Source: Niastella koreensis GR20-10 (GTDB lineage: Bacteria; Bacteroidota; Bacteroidia; Chitinophagales; Chitinophagaceae). Taken from it: a stretch of DNA of 64,000 nucleotides. The DNA lies in NCBI RefSeq assembly GCF_000246855.1, contig NC_016609.1, positions 7,080,744 to 7,144,743 of the forward strand, written 5' to 3'. The translations under genes and the position numbers were made by a program. Every line of letters starts with the position of its first letter. Position 1 is the stretch's first letter. This document shows, in pieces, positions 1-8,701 of the stretch. The notes below the pieces were generated by a model. It searched no databases. It saw nothing but the letters and a program-made list of their open reading frames with translations, and was not told where the DNA came from.

Positions 1-23
1 ATATTAATTCTACGATATCAAAA

Positions 24-62
24 TAAAAAAAGGACTGTCGAAACCGGCAGTCCTTTTTTTAT
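24..62. terminator. Bidirectional intrinsic terminator after nadE
   Basis: An 8-bp stem (AAGGACTG at 30-37 with CAGTCCTT at 48-55) has an A-rich run before it and a T run after it, so it can act on either strand. It lies just past the nadE stop codon on the minus strand. Confidence 0.75.
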
Positions 63-66
63 TTTA

Positions 67-1782
67 TTACGATAAATACTTTCCTACTATTGGTAACCTA
101 CGGCCTACCCCAAACGCTTTACAACTCACTCTTATGATGGGGCAGAACTGGTTGCGTTTGTATTCATTTGTATTCACCAGTTTTAAAATGCGCCGTACCA
201 GCGTTTCATCGATGCCCATCGCTATCAATTCCTTCGGTCCCTTGCGTTTTTCGATGTATTGATACAATACTTTATCCAATACGGCATAATCGGGTAAGCT
301 GTCGCTGTCTTTTTGATCGGGGCGCAACTCGGCAGATGGTGGTTTGGTGATGATATTTTCCGGAATGATCTCGCCATTTCGGTTGAGGTAATCTGCCAGC
401 GCATATACCTGCATTTTATACACATCGCCTAACACACTTAAGCCGCCGGCCATATCACCATACAACGTACCATACCCCGTACTGAGCTCGCTTTTATTGG
501 ATGTGTTCAATAAGATATAACCAAACTTATTGCTGATACCCATTAACAAATTACCCCGGGTACGGCTTTGCAAATTCTCTTCCGCCAACCCAAATGGCAG
601 ATCGCCAAAAATAGGTTTCAGGGTGTGCAGCAGTGAATCGTATACATTCTTTATGGGCACAATATCATAGGGATTGCCGAGGTTCTTACTCAGTTGTTCT
701 GCATCTTCTACCGAATGGGATGTTGAGAAATGTGAAGGCAATAAAATAGCCCGTACATTTTCACGGCCCAGCGCACGGGTAGCCAGTGCCTGGGTTACTG
801 CGCTGTCAATACCGCCTGAGCTGCCCAGGATGGCTTTGGTAAAACCCATTTTCCGGAAGTAATCCCTGATGCCGAGGATCAACGCTTCTTTTATCTGGCC
901 GATGTTTTCGTCGGAAGTGAGGTATTCAATGATCTTGTCGGGGTCTTCTACTTTACCTACGCGCATGTCTTTATCAAATTCGGGAACGGCTTTCATCGGT
1001 TTGCGCTTGGCCTTCTGCACTTCAATTTCGCCGAGGCTCACTATGGCAAAATCCTCTTCAAAATATTTCATTTCTTTTACGATATTTCCGTTGGCGTCCA
1101 TTACCAGGCTGCCGCCATCGAACACGATCTCGGTTTGCGAACCAATGGCATTGCAGTAAAACATGGGCAGCCCATACTTTAAAACGTTAGCCCTAACAAT
1201 TTCTTCCCTGTCCTGGTCGTGGTCGTAATCGAAGGGGGAAGCAGAGATATTGATCATAAGATCCGGCTGCTGCGTAATCAATACATCCATGGGGCATTGC
1301 CGGTACAGGGGATTGTCGCCCAGGTTCCAGATATCTTCACAAACGGTTAAAGCAATTTTCTTTCCCTTAAACTCCAGTACATTCCATTCGTAGCCCGGTT
1401 CAAAATACCGGTACTCATCAAACACATCATAATTCGGCAACAGGGTTTTATGCGCTACGCCGGCTATTTTTTTATCGTACAGCAACCAGGCGGTATTAAA
1501 CAGGTCTTTGCCTTCTTTTGAGGGATTGCGTTGCGGGCTGCCAATAATTACCCCAATGGTATCGGCCTGCTCTTTTATGATATCAATAGCTTTATAACAT
1601 TCGTTTATAAAGTCATCAAATTCCAGGAAATCGCGGGGCGGGTAGCCGCAGATGCTTAACTCGGAAAAAATAACCAAATCGGCTTTACGGCTTTTTGCAT
1701 ACTGTATAGCCCCCATTATTTTGCGGGTATTATCTTCAAAATTCCCTATATGGTAGTTCTGTTGCGCAATGGCAATTTTCAT
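67..1782 (-). CDS. nadE: Glutamine-dependent NAD+ synthetase
   Basis: This enzyme makes NAD+ from deamido-NAD+, ATP and glutamine in the cytoplasm. The 571 residues match the two-domain form. The N-terminal half is a nitrilase-type glutaminase with the Glu-Lys-Cys triad visible as E41 (FSELSICGYPP), K112 and C148 (TVCEDIW). The C-terminal half is the synthetase with the ATP-pyrophosphatase P-loop SSGGIDS at 321-327. Both catalytic centres are present, so ammonia channelling between them is expected. The gene is single, transcribed away from gldB, with a -7 box about 50 bp upstream and a terminator right after it. Confidence 0.96.
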   Translation of the reverse strand: MKIAIAQQNYHIGNFEDNTRKIMGAIQYAKSRKADLVIFSELSICGYPPRDFLEFDDFINECYKAIDIIKEQADTIGVIIGSPQRNPSKEGKDLFNTAWLLYDKKIAGVAHKTLLPNYDVFDEYRYFEPGYEWNVLEFKGKKIALTVCEDIWNLGDNPLYRQCPMDVLITQQPDLMINISASPFDYDHDQDREEIVRANVLKYGLPMFYCNAIGSQTEIVFDGGSLVMDANGNIVKEMKYFEEDFAIVSLGEIEVQKAKRKPMKAVPEFDKDMRVGKVEDPDKIIEYLTSDENIGQIKEALILGIRDYFRKMGFTKAILGSSGGIDSAVTQALATRALGRENVRAILLPSHFSTSHSVEDAEQLSKNLGNPYDIVPIKNVYDSLLHTLKPIFGDLPFGLAEENLQSRTRGNLLMGISNKFGYILLNTSNKSELSTGYGTLYGDMAGGLSVLGDVYKMQVYALADYLNRNGEIIPENIITKPPSAELRPDQKDSDSLPDYAVLDKVLYQYIEKRKGPKELIAMGIDETLVRRILKLVNTNEYKRNQFCPIIRVSCKAFGVGRRLPIVGKYLS

Positions 1783-1834
1783 TTTAATATATTGGGTTTA
1801 ACAAAACGGGTACCCTGTTTTTAGATTCTGTGTA

Positions 1835-1842
1835 CAAATTTA
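1835..1842 (-). promoter_or_regulatory. Candidate -7 box for nadE
   Basis: On the minus strand this reads TAAATTTG, a full match to the Bacteroidota TAnnTTTG box, about 53 bp upstream of the nadE start codon. No clear -33 TTTG was seen at the usual distance. Confidence 0.4.
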
Positions 1843-1877
1843 AGCGAATATTGCACGCAGAACGCCGGACGAAAGAC

Positions 1878-2008
1878 GCTGAAGGCTGAAGGCCGAAGGC
1901 GGGAGGCGGGAGGCGAAACGCTTAACGAGGAACGCGGAACGCAAAACACGAAAGCCAGAATACTAGGGAATTAGCATTTAGCGTTAAGCCTTCAGCGTTA
2001 AGCATTAA
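1878..2008. repeat. Heptamer micro-repeat island pair, nadE/gldB spacer
   Basis: The left island (1878-1947) holds ten consecutive 7-bp units of the type GCNNAAC/G (for example GCTGAAG, GCTTAAC) with no indel. The right island (1974-2008) holds five units of the type GCGTTAA. The arms are reverse-complementary: ACGCTGAAGGC at 1876-1886 pairs with GCCTTCAGCGT at 1988-1998. It sits between two divergent genes and ends 15 bp before the gldB ATG. Confidence 0.85.
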
Positions 2009-2022
2009 ACAATCATTCCAAG

Positions 2023-3039
2023 ATGAAACGAACTGGATTAGCACTGTTGATCATTGCCGGATTGTTTTCCTGCAAAGACAAAGACGTTCCCAATGTATCG
2101 AATATAAAGATCGACCTCACCGTAAAGCGGTTTGAACAGGATTTCTTTGCCATAGATACCAATCATATTATGACCTCCATGGAGCATCTGGGCGCCAAAT
2201 ACCCGCTTTTCCTGGGGGATTTCTTATATAACATCATGGAGCTGCCTGGCCTCAGCGATACCAGCCTGCAGGAACAGGCATTGCTGAAAAAATTCATAGC
2301 GGACTATAAGCCGGTTAAAGACTCGGCCGATGCCGTTTTCAAAAATTTCAGTGATATTGAAAAGGACGTGAAAAAGGGATTGCAGTTTGTTAAATATTAT
2401 TTCCCCGCTTATAAAACCCCTTCGCAGATCATCACCTACATTGGCCCCATGGAAGGCTACAGCGATGTGATTACCCGCGATGCGCTGGCCGTAGGGTTAC
2501 AGTTGCACATGGGCAATAACTACTCCTTATACAAAAGCAACATGGGCCAGGAAGTTTTTCCCGGCTACATTTCCCGCCGGTTCACCCCCGATTACGTTGT
2601 GGTGAACTGTATGAAGAATGTCATCAATGATATTTCGCCCGAAAAAAACGGCAGCCAGCCCCTGGTTGAACAAATGGTTGAAAAGGGAAAGCGGTTATAT
2701 GTGCTGGATAAAATATTACCCTTTACCCCAGATACGCTGAAAACCGGTTATACCGCCGCACAGCTGGCAGGATGTATAAAGAATGAAGGTCTTATCTGGA
2801 ATCACTTTCTTAGCCATAACCTGCTGTTCTCCATTGAACCGGCCGATATAAGACCATACATGGAAGAAGCGCCCAATACCCCGGAGATCACCGACCAGGC
2901 GCCCGGAGCCATTGGTGTTTTTGTTGGCTGGCAGATTGTAAAGAAATACATGTCCAAACACCCCGAACTCTCCTTAAATGAACTGTTGAATACCGATGCG
3001 AAGATGATTTTTGAGGAGAGTAAGTATCGTCCTAACTAG
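2023..3039 (+). CDS. gldB: Gliding motility lipoprotein GldB
   Basis: The 338-residue protein starts with a short hydrophobic signal ending in a lipobox (GLFSC, lipidated Cys17). The mature part continues with KIDLTVKRFEQDFF, typical of GldB. In Flavobacterium johnsoniae GldB is needed for gliding and is linked to the GldKLMN/type IX secretion machinery. It is expected at the cell envelope. No other gld or spr gene lies in this window, so the protein stands alone here. The start is fixed by the signal peptide. Whether the organism glides cannot be told from this gene alone. Confidence 0.88.
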   Translation: MKRTGLALLIIAGLFSCKDKDVPNVSNIKIDLTVKRFEQDFFAIDTNHIMTSMEHLGAKYPLFLGDFLYNIMELPGLSDTSLQEQALLKKFIADYKPVKDSADAVFKNFSDIEKDVKKGLQFVKYYFPAYKTPSQIITYIGPMEGYSDVITRDALAVGLQLHMGNNYSLYKSNMGQEVFPGYISRRFTPDYVVVNCMKNVINDISPEKNGSQPLVEQMVEKGKRLYVLDKILPFTPDTLKTGYTAAQLAGCIKNEGLIWNHFLSHNLLFSIEPADIRPYMEEAPNTPEITDQAPGAIGVFVGWQIVKKYMSKHPELSLNELLNTDAKMIFEESKYRPN

Positions 3040-3085
3040 AAGATTAGTTGTTAGGTGGCTTTGTTTTCATTTTAACCAGTCCCCT

Positions 3086-3205
3086 TATCAACGCTGTCAA
3101 CTCTATCAACTACCTACTATTTACCTCAATGCCTCACTTTAAGTCCTTGTGAACGTGTTAACCAGTTAACTTGTTAACCGGTCAACTGGTTAACAGATCA
3201 ACTAT
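3086..3205. repeat. 9-bp and 8-bp micro-repeat islands after gldB
   Basis: Three 9-bp units of the type TATCAACNN occupy 3086-3112. Six 8-bp units of the type TTAACCNG occupy 3158-3205 in exact register. The 9-mer word is the reverse complement of the GTTGATANN units found after argG at 12694-12729. The spacer separates the convergent gldB and YcxB-like genes, and the second island ends at the stop codon of the latter. Confidence 0.8.
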
Positions 3206-3681
3206 CTCTTCCCTATCTTCTCCCTCAACATCTCCCTAACTTTCTGTAAATCAGTAATATCCTTAAACGCATCCTTGGGAACCAGGAAAAAGGAACGGGC
3301 GTCGAAATAGAGGTGGAAAAAATAAGGGCTTTCTACAAAATAGCTGAATTTCTTCCAGTCCCAGCCTTTGGACCCCTTAGTGGTTTCCAGCATTACGCCT
3401 TCGCCTTCAAAATGCATGGTAAAATGGTCCTGAAAGGTGAGTGACCGCTTATAAATGCTGCTGGGCAGCAAGCGCCAGATAACCAGCATCAGCAGAAACC
3501 ATAAAAACGAGAAGATTAAAAACGAGATTGGCTGTATTTTCTTCAGCGCAAACAGTACCGCTGAAGCAATGGTAAATACATTGATCAATATCAAAAGGAT
3601 CTTGATTTCAGGACGCATTAAAAAGTGATACCGCAAGGCTTGAATTACCTGCTTTTTATCATAACCAAATTGAACTGTCAT
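3202..3681 (-). CDS. YcxB-like small membrane protein
   Basis: This 159-residue protein has two adjacent membrane helices (about residues 26-45 and 51-71) followed by a soluble C-terminal domain. That domain carries the pattern seen in the YcxB-like family (DFTMHFEGEGVML..., a central Trp-rich segment, then FFLVPKDAF). The family has no firmly known function. It is commonly a stand-alone inner-membrane protein with a cytoplasmic PH-like C-terminal domain. No operon partner is present. The assignment rests on overall layout and the FFLVPK-type motif, not on any catalytic residue. Confidence 0.65.
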   Translation of the reverse strand: MTVQFGYDKKQVIQALRYHFLMRPEIKILLILINVFTIASAVLFALKKIQPISFLIFSFLWFLLMLVIWRLLPSSIYKRSLTFQDHFTMHFEGEGVMLETTKGSKGWDWKKFSYFVESPYFFHLYFDARSFFLVPKDAFKDITDLQKVREMLREKIGKR

Positions 3682-4073
3682 TCAGTTTTCCCCCTATTAA
3701 GGCCGTAAAAGTAAGGATTCCGGCAATAGACAGGAATAAAACAGGGTTCAAATTAATGAACCCTGTCCAGCAGTGCACATGAAACGATCCCGCCTTAGCG
3801 GGAATGTCCTGTTTTCAGGGCAAAATTGTTCTTAATGGCTACACTTGAGGTTTAGTAATTCGTTTGGGCTAAATAGTGCAGAGGGCAAAAATTAATTCGT
3901 TTGCAAACCTACTATGGAAACCGGCGACCTGCAATACCACTTTGTGGTGGGGTGAAATTTGGAGAAAATTTAGTATAGTGCTGAATTTCAGTATTTATAG
4001 TCGAAATGGGAGGTAAACCCAGGGACTGGGGTAATCGGGTATTTTTGACTGGGAGGGCACCTATCACAAAAAT

Positions 4074-4106
4074 GCGCAGTAAACCCGGCAAACCGGTTTA
4101 CTGCGC
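4074..4106. other. Strong stem-loop, function unknown
   Basis: A perfect 12-bp inverted repeat (GCGCAGTAAACC with GGTTTACTGCGC) surrounds a 9-nt loop. Allowing one bulge, the stem extends to 14 bp with a CAAA tetraloop. No T run follows on either strand, so it is not a typical intrinsic terminator. Confidence 0.7.
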
Positions 4107-4360
4107 AAATGAATGAGTTTAATAGTTAAATGGATTTCTCATCGTACGCCCCGGCCACATTTAGCCCTGCCATTGGCGGCTTCATAGGGCGAAATAAACC
4201 GGGTGCAGGAGGCCAGAAAAATTAGGCAGGCAACTGCAAATAAAAGAGATCTCCATTTCATGTGCATAGGCTGGGTTTTAAGGATAAACGGATTTACAAT
4301 TCAGATTAATATTATAAAATATATAAACAAATGTGAAAGTAAGATAGGAATCTTTAAACC

Positions 4361-4590
4361 CCGGAAGGAAATGGCAAAACCGGGTGGGTTATCTCTTTTC
4401 CCGATGGGAATTTTAAAAACCCAACAGGAATTCGCTATTCCCGGCAGGTATTGGCAAAACCCGTTGGGAATTCTCTTTTCCTGGTGGGTTTTCTGTTTTC
4501 CTGGCAGGAATTCTCAAAACCTGTCAGGTATTATCAAATCCTGGTGGGAATTCTCTTTTCCTGGCGGGAATTCCAGATTCCTGTTCAGTT
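4361..4590. repeat. Degenerate 20-nt phased repeat array
   Basis: Eleven and a half units follow each other in exact 20-nt register with many substitutions and no indel. Each unit begins with a small dyad of the type CYGGYRGG, followed by AATT and then an alternating TTTTC or AAAAC end. Twenty is not a multiple of three, so the array does not encode a repeated peptide. Two helical turns of B-DNA are about 21 bp, so each dyad lies on nearly the same face. Confidence 0.9.
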
Positions 4591-4616
4591 TTGATCGAAA
4601 AATTTTATCGGGACCT

Positions 4617-4868
4617 CTCATTTTTCAAATTAATCCGCTCATATTTCAGATTGCCCGTATAATATTTCAAGTTTCCCTTTGCCTATTCCAATTCGGGGTG
4701 CGTGTTAATCAATATAGGGGTGCAATTATTCATTTTGCCAGGCTATTTTGCAAAACAAGTAACTCCATATTACAATTTGGGTAGCCCATTATGCAAATAA
4801 GCAGTCTCATTCTTCAATTGCTGAGGTTCCTTTTTCAAATTATGGATCTCATTAAATGAAAGACCTAA
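4617..4868. repeat. Degenerate 21-nt phased repeat array
   Basis: About twelve units with a 21-nt period (one 20-nt and one 22-nt unit in the middle) share the core ATTTTTCAAATT; the best unit is at 4617-4637. The array begins 27 bp after the 20-nt array but has a different, AT-rich consensus. The A/T tracts recur every two helical turns, a geometry that favours DNA bending. Confidence 0.85.
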
Positions 4869-4901
4869 TTGTAAAATTTATGCTTTTATAAACGCAATGC
4901 A

Positions 4902-4933
4902 ATAAAAAATCCGCCCATAAACATGAGCGGATT
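4902..4933 (-). terminator. Intrinsic terminator of nrdJ
   Basis: The stem AATCCGC (4908-4914) pairs with GCGGATT (4927-4933). On the minus strand a run of T follows (A run at 4904-4909 on the plus strand). It lies about 100 bp past the nrdJ stop codon. Confidence 0.75.
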
Positions 4934-5028
4934 GAGTTTTATAAAATATAACCGTCCAAAAAATCACATTAAGTTGGCTGTTGAGGCCAGTACGGACATT
5001 GGAGTGGGTCATTAACATTCAAGGTCTA

Positions 5029-8000
5029 TTAGCTGCAACCCATGCTATTACCGCAATTAAGGCATTTATAGCAGGTACCGCTACGGATGGTTATATGTCC
5101 GCAGGTATTACAGGCCGGCGCATCACTTTGCATGCTCTTCGCTGCTGCATTGATGGCATCCAGTCCTGCTTCTGCTTTTTTAACAGTGGCTTTTACGGGT
5201 TTTAAAGATTCTGCTTCTGGTGTTTTCGTTGGTTTACCGGGCACTACCCGTACATCACTCAATGGGGGAGTTTTTTTCTCATACTCCAGCGATGTGGGAA
5301 TTTCATCCCATTCATCTACTCCGGTATTCAGTACTTCGGGCCTGTCGAGCACGTGTACCAGGTCGGTTCTACCCAGGTATTCATACGCCAGGGCACGGAA
5401 AATAAAGTCTACAATGGAAGTGGTGCTCTTGATGTTCGGGTGATCGACCATACCAGCGGGTTCAAAACGCGTGAACACAAACTTCTCAACAAACTCTTCC
5501 AACGGCACGCCATATTGCAGGCCAATTGAAATAGCTATTGCAAAACAGTTCAGCATACTACGCATGGTAGCGCCTTCTTTTGCCATGTCGATGAAGATCT
5601 CCCCTACCGTTCCATCGCCATATTCACCGGTGCGTAAAAACAAAGCCTGTCCGTTTATTTTGGCCTTTTGTGTAAAGCCGCGGCGTTTGGCCGGTAAGGT
5701 TCTGCGTTCAACAATACGCGCCAGCTCCCGTTTCAGCTTGGTATCGGGCGATGCCTGAACACGTTTTTGTACTTCATCCAGCAACTCAGCAATAGTGAGA
5801 TTGCCCAGGTCAACAATGTTCGATTCCTGTGGGTCAGCGGCAGCAGTGGTTTCACTGGCCCCTTCTTCGGTTTTCTTCTTCTTGTCGCTCTTATTGCTCA
5901 GCGGCTGACTTAACTTGGAACCATCGCGATACAACGCGCAGGCCTTCAGGCCCAGTTTCCAGCTCATCATGTACGCATCGGCAATTTCTTCTACTGTTGC
6001 CTCATTGGGCAGGTTAATGGTTTTTGAAATAGCACCACTCAGGAAAGGCTGTGCGGCGGCCATCATTCTTATGTGGCCATGGGCGTGAATGTAACGTTGT
6101 CCCTTTTTACCGCACTTGTTGGCACAGTCAAAAACGGGCAAATGCTCGGCTTTCAGGAAGGGCGCTCCTTCAATGGTCATGGTACCGCAGATGTAATCAT
6201 TAGCAGCTTCCACTTCCTCATCTGTAAAGCCTAAAGCTTCAAGCAGGCTCCATTCAAAATTAAAATACTGCTCAGGTTTGAATCCCAGGCGTTGCAGGCA
6301 TTCTTCGCCAAGCGTGTAAACATTGAATACGAATCCTATTTCAAAGGCGGATGCTACGGCTGCATCCAGCTTCTTTATTTCTTCAGCTATAAATCCTTTC
6401 TCGCTTAATGTCTGGTGATTGATATGCGGTGCGCCAACAAAAGTACCGGCCCCTACTGCATATTTTACAATCGCCTCCATTTCGCGGGGTTGATAACCCA
6501 GGTTCTTCAACGCAGTGGGCACACTCTGGTTAATGATCTTGAAGTAACCGCCGCCACTGAGTTTTTTAAATTTAACCAGCGCAAAATCGGGTTCCACACC
6601 GGTGGTATCGCAATCCATTACCAGGCCAATGGTACCGGTAGGTGCAATCACCGTAACCTGTGCATTGCGATAACCATATTTTTCGCCTAACTGTACTGCT
6701 TCGTCCCATGCTTTGGTAGCGGCTTTCAGCAGGTAATCAGGACAATATTTTGCTTTTATACCCTGTGGCTTGATGTGCAGTTTTTCATAATCATCTGCAT
6801 CATAAGCGGCCAGGCGGTGGTTGCGCATTACCCGCAGCATGTCTTCGCGGTTCTCTTCAAAACGGCTGAAGGGTCCCAGGATGGAAGCCAGCTCGGCCGA
6901 AGTTTTATAAGCAATACCGGTCATGATAGCAGTGAGGGCGCCGGCAATACCGCGGGCTTCTTCACTATCATACGGGATGCCCATAACCATTAACATAGAG
7001 CCCAGGTTGGCATAACCCAAACCCAGCGTGCGGTAATCGTAGCTCAGTTGCGCTACTTCTTTTGATGGGAACTGCGCCATCAGCACAGATACTTCCAGCA
7101 CTACTGTCCATAAACGGCAGATGTACTCAAAGCCTTCCACATCAAATGTATTGGTAGCTTCGTTATAAAAACGGCGCAGGTTGGCCGATGCCAGGTTACA
7201 GGCCGTATTATCGAGGAACATGTATTCACTGCAGGGGTTGGAAGCATTGATGCGGCCGCCCTTAGGACTGGTGTGCCACTCGTTGATGGTGGTATCATAT
7301 TGCGTACCGGGGTCGGCACAACGCCAGGCCGCGTAAGAGATCTGGTTCCATACTTCTTTGGCCGGAATGCGTTTCATTACCCGTCCATCGGTTCTGGCCT
7401 TTAATTCCCAATCTTCACCCTTCTCCAGCTTTTCAAAAAATTCGTTGGAAATGCGGATGGAGTTGTTGGAGTTTTGTCCGCTCACCGTTCTGTATGCTTC
7501 GCCTTCGTAATCGCTGGGATAACCGGCAGCGATCAGCGCGCCTACTTTCTTTTCCTCTTCTACTTTCCAGTTAATAAAGTCCATGATCTCGGGGTGGTCC
7601 AGATCCAGACAAACCATTTTGGCTGCCCGACGGGTAGTACCACCGCTTTTGATGGCGCCTGCTGCGCGGTCACCGATCTTTAAAAAGCTCATCAATCCAC
7701 TGGAGGTTCCACCGCCGCTTAGTTTCTCCCCTTCGCCCCTGATGGTGGAGAAGTTGGTTCCTACCCCACTGCCATATTTAAAAATGCGGGCCTCACGCAT
7801 CCACAGGTCCATAATGCCACCGTCGTTAACCAGGTCGTCTTCAACACTTAAAATAAAGCACGCGTGTGGTTGCGGACGTTCGTATGCCGAGGTAGATTTT
7901 TTCAATTGGCCATCAACAGGGTCAACATAATAGTGCCCCTGTGGTTTGCCCTTGATATTATAGCTTTCAAACAAACCGGTATTGAACCACTGCGGGCTGT

Positions 8001-8397
8001 TAGGCGTGCAGGATTGGTTCAGGATACAATGTACCAGCTCTTCATAAAAGATGGTGGCATCCTGCTCCGAAGCAAAATAACCATACTTTTCACCCCACGC
8101 CCGCCAGCAATTCGCCATACGATGGGCCACCTGTTTTACCGAAGTTTCACGACCTAAAGATCCATCCTGCTGGGGAACGCCTGCCTTGCGGAAATACTTC
8201 TGGGCCAGAATATCTGTAGCAATCTGACTCCAGTGTTTGGGCACCTCCACATTATTCATTTCAAACACCACTTCACCACTCGGGTTGCGGATAACCGACG
8301 TTCGGTAATCATATTCAAACTGATCAAAAACAGACACTCCATCACGGGTGAAACGGCGACTGAATTGTAAGCCTTTCGATTGCTTTTTAATGGCCAT
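5029..8397 (-). CDS. nrdJ: Adenosylcobalamin-dependent (class II) ribonucleotide reductase
   Basis: It reduces ribonucleotides to deoxyribonucleotides using coenzyme B12 and needs no oxygen or NrdB partner. The 1122 residues follow the long class II layout: an N-terminal ATP-cone-like region, the ten-stranded barrel with NPCSEYMFLDNTACNLAS and the conserved APTGTIGL segment, then a TSCPD domain (about residues 920-1020). The Cys-rich tail CNTCGHITIRSGTC...GCS is the usual zinc-ribbon and redox-active end. No cobalamin riboswitch was recognised upstream. A perfect DnaA box lies about 105 bp upstream of the start codon. A terminator follows the gene. Confidence 0.96.
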   Translation of the reverse strand: MAIKKQSKGLQFSRRFTRDGVSVFDQFEYDYRTSVIRNPSGEVVFEMNNVEVPKHWSQIATDILAQKYFRKAGVPQQDGSLGRETSVKQVAHRMANCWRAWGEKYGYFASEQDATIFYEELVHCILNQSCTPNSPQWFNTGLFESYNIKGKPQGHYYVDPVDGQLKKSTSAYERPQPHACFILSVEDDLVNDGGIMDLWMREARIFKYGSGVGTNFSTIRGEGEKLSGGGTSSGLMSFLKIGDRAAGAIKSGGTTRRAAKMVCLDLDHPEIMDFINWKVEEEKKVGALIAAGYPSDYEGEAYRTVSGQNSNNSIRISNEFFEKLEKGEDWELKARTDGRVMKRIPAKEVWNQISYAAWRCADPGTQYDTTINEWHTSPKGGRINASNPCSEYMFLDNTACNLASANLRRFYNEATNTFDVEGFEYICRLWTVVLEVSVLMAQFPSKEVAQLSYDYRTLGLGYANLGSMLMVMGIPYDSEEARGIAGALTAIMTGIAYKTSAELASILGPFSRFEENREDMLRVMRNHRLAAYDADDYEKLHIKPQGIKAKYCPDYLLKAATKAWDEAVQLGEKYGYRNAQVTVIAPTGTIGLVMDCDTTGVEPDFALVKFKKLSGGGYFKIINQSVPTALKNLGYQPREMEAIVKYAVGAGTFVGAPHINHQTLSEKGFIAEEIKKLDAAVASAFEIGFVFNVYTLGEECLQRLGFKPEQYFNFEWSLLEALGFTDEEVEAANDYICGTMTIEGAPFLKAEHLPVFDCANKCGKKGQRYIHAHGHIRMMAAAQPFLSGAISKTINLPNEATVEEIADAYMMSWKLGLKACALYRDGSKLSQPLSNKSDKKKKTEEGASETTAAADPQESNIVDLGNLTIAELLDEVQKRVQASPDTKLKRELARIVERRTLPAKRRGFTQKAKINGQALFLRTGEYGDGTVGEIFIDMAKEGATMRSMLNCFAIAISIGLQYGVPLEEFVEKFVFTRFEPAGMVDHPNIKSTTSIVDFIFRALAYEYLGRTDLVHVLDRPEVLNTGVDEWDEIPTSLEYEKKTPPLSDVRVVPGKPTKTPEAESLKPVKATVKKAEAGLDAINAAAKSMQSDAPACNTCGHITIRSGTCYKCLNCGNSMGCS

Positions 8398-8502
8398 TAG
8401 TTAGTAAGTTTTTAACATGATGTAATCAGGGTGTTGGGAACGGGGGTAGAGAACGAAAATATCTTTCACTGGTCAATTTTCCGAACCAGAAATATGCACA
8501 GC

Positions 8503-8511
8503 TGTGGATAA
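8503..8511. promoter_or_regulatory. DnaA-box match in the nrdJ upstream region
   Basis: TGTGGATAA is a perfect reverse-strand match to the TTATCCACA DnaA box. It lies in the spacer shared by nrdJ and the divergent DUF2490 gene. A 9-mer like this is expected about once per 130 kb, so chance occurrence is quite possible. Confidence 0.35.
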
Positions 8512-8701
8512 AGGATGTGAAAAATACTAAGACGCAAGCTGGGTGTGACTTACTTGATTTTTGCACAGAATACGATGTAATGTTGATTACTTTTAGTAGG
8601 CTGTTTGTTAAAAAATCGTTATCTAATAAGGCTGCAAAAAACGGTTTCAGGTTACCCCCAAACAAACAATCATTAGGCAAATCTTCGTTTTCTTTGTGCA
8701 C

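Larger units (their letters stand above)
3682..5028. other. 1.35-kb gene-free block between nrdJ and the YcxB-like gene
   Basis: I see no convincing gene here. An open frame at 4203-4784 is explained by repeat arrays lacking stop codons in that frame. The block holds a strong hairpin (4074-4106), a 20-nt array (4361-4590), a 21-nt array (4617-4868) and the nrdJ terminator (4902-4933). A small CCAC/GTGG hairpin lies near 3938-3951. Confidence 0.75.

Noticed and set aside
4203-4784. A 193-codon open frame in the nrdJ/YcxB spacer
   Set aside because: It is made of the 20-nt and 21-nt arrays. The 20-nt unit cannot give a repeated peptide, and the heptad-like PLIFQ repeats simply mirror the 21-nt DNA unit. 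No start context or family match.
4361-4868. CRISPR array
   Set aside because: The units are contiguous, without spacers, and degenerate. No cas gene is present.
8398-8701. Cobalamin riboswitch upstream of nrdJ
   Set aside because: I looked for the B12-box consensus (GCCACTG) and the conserved core and did not find them.
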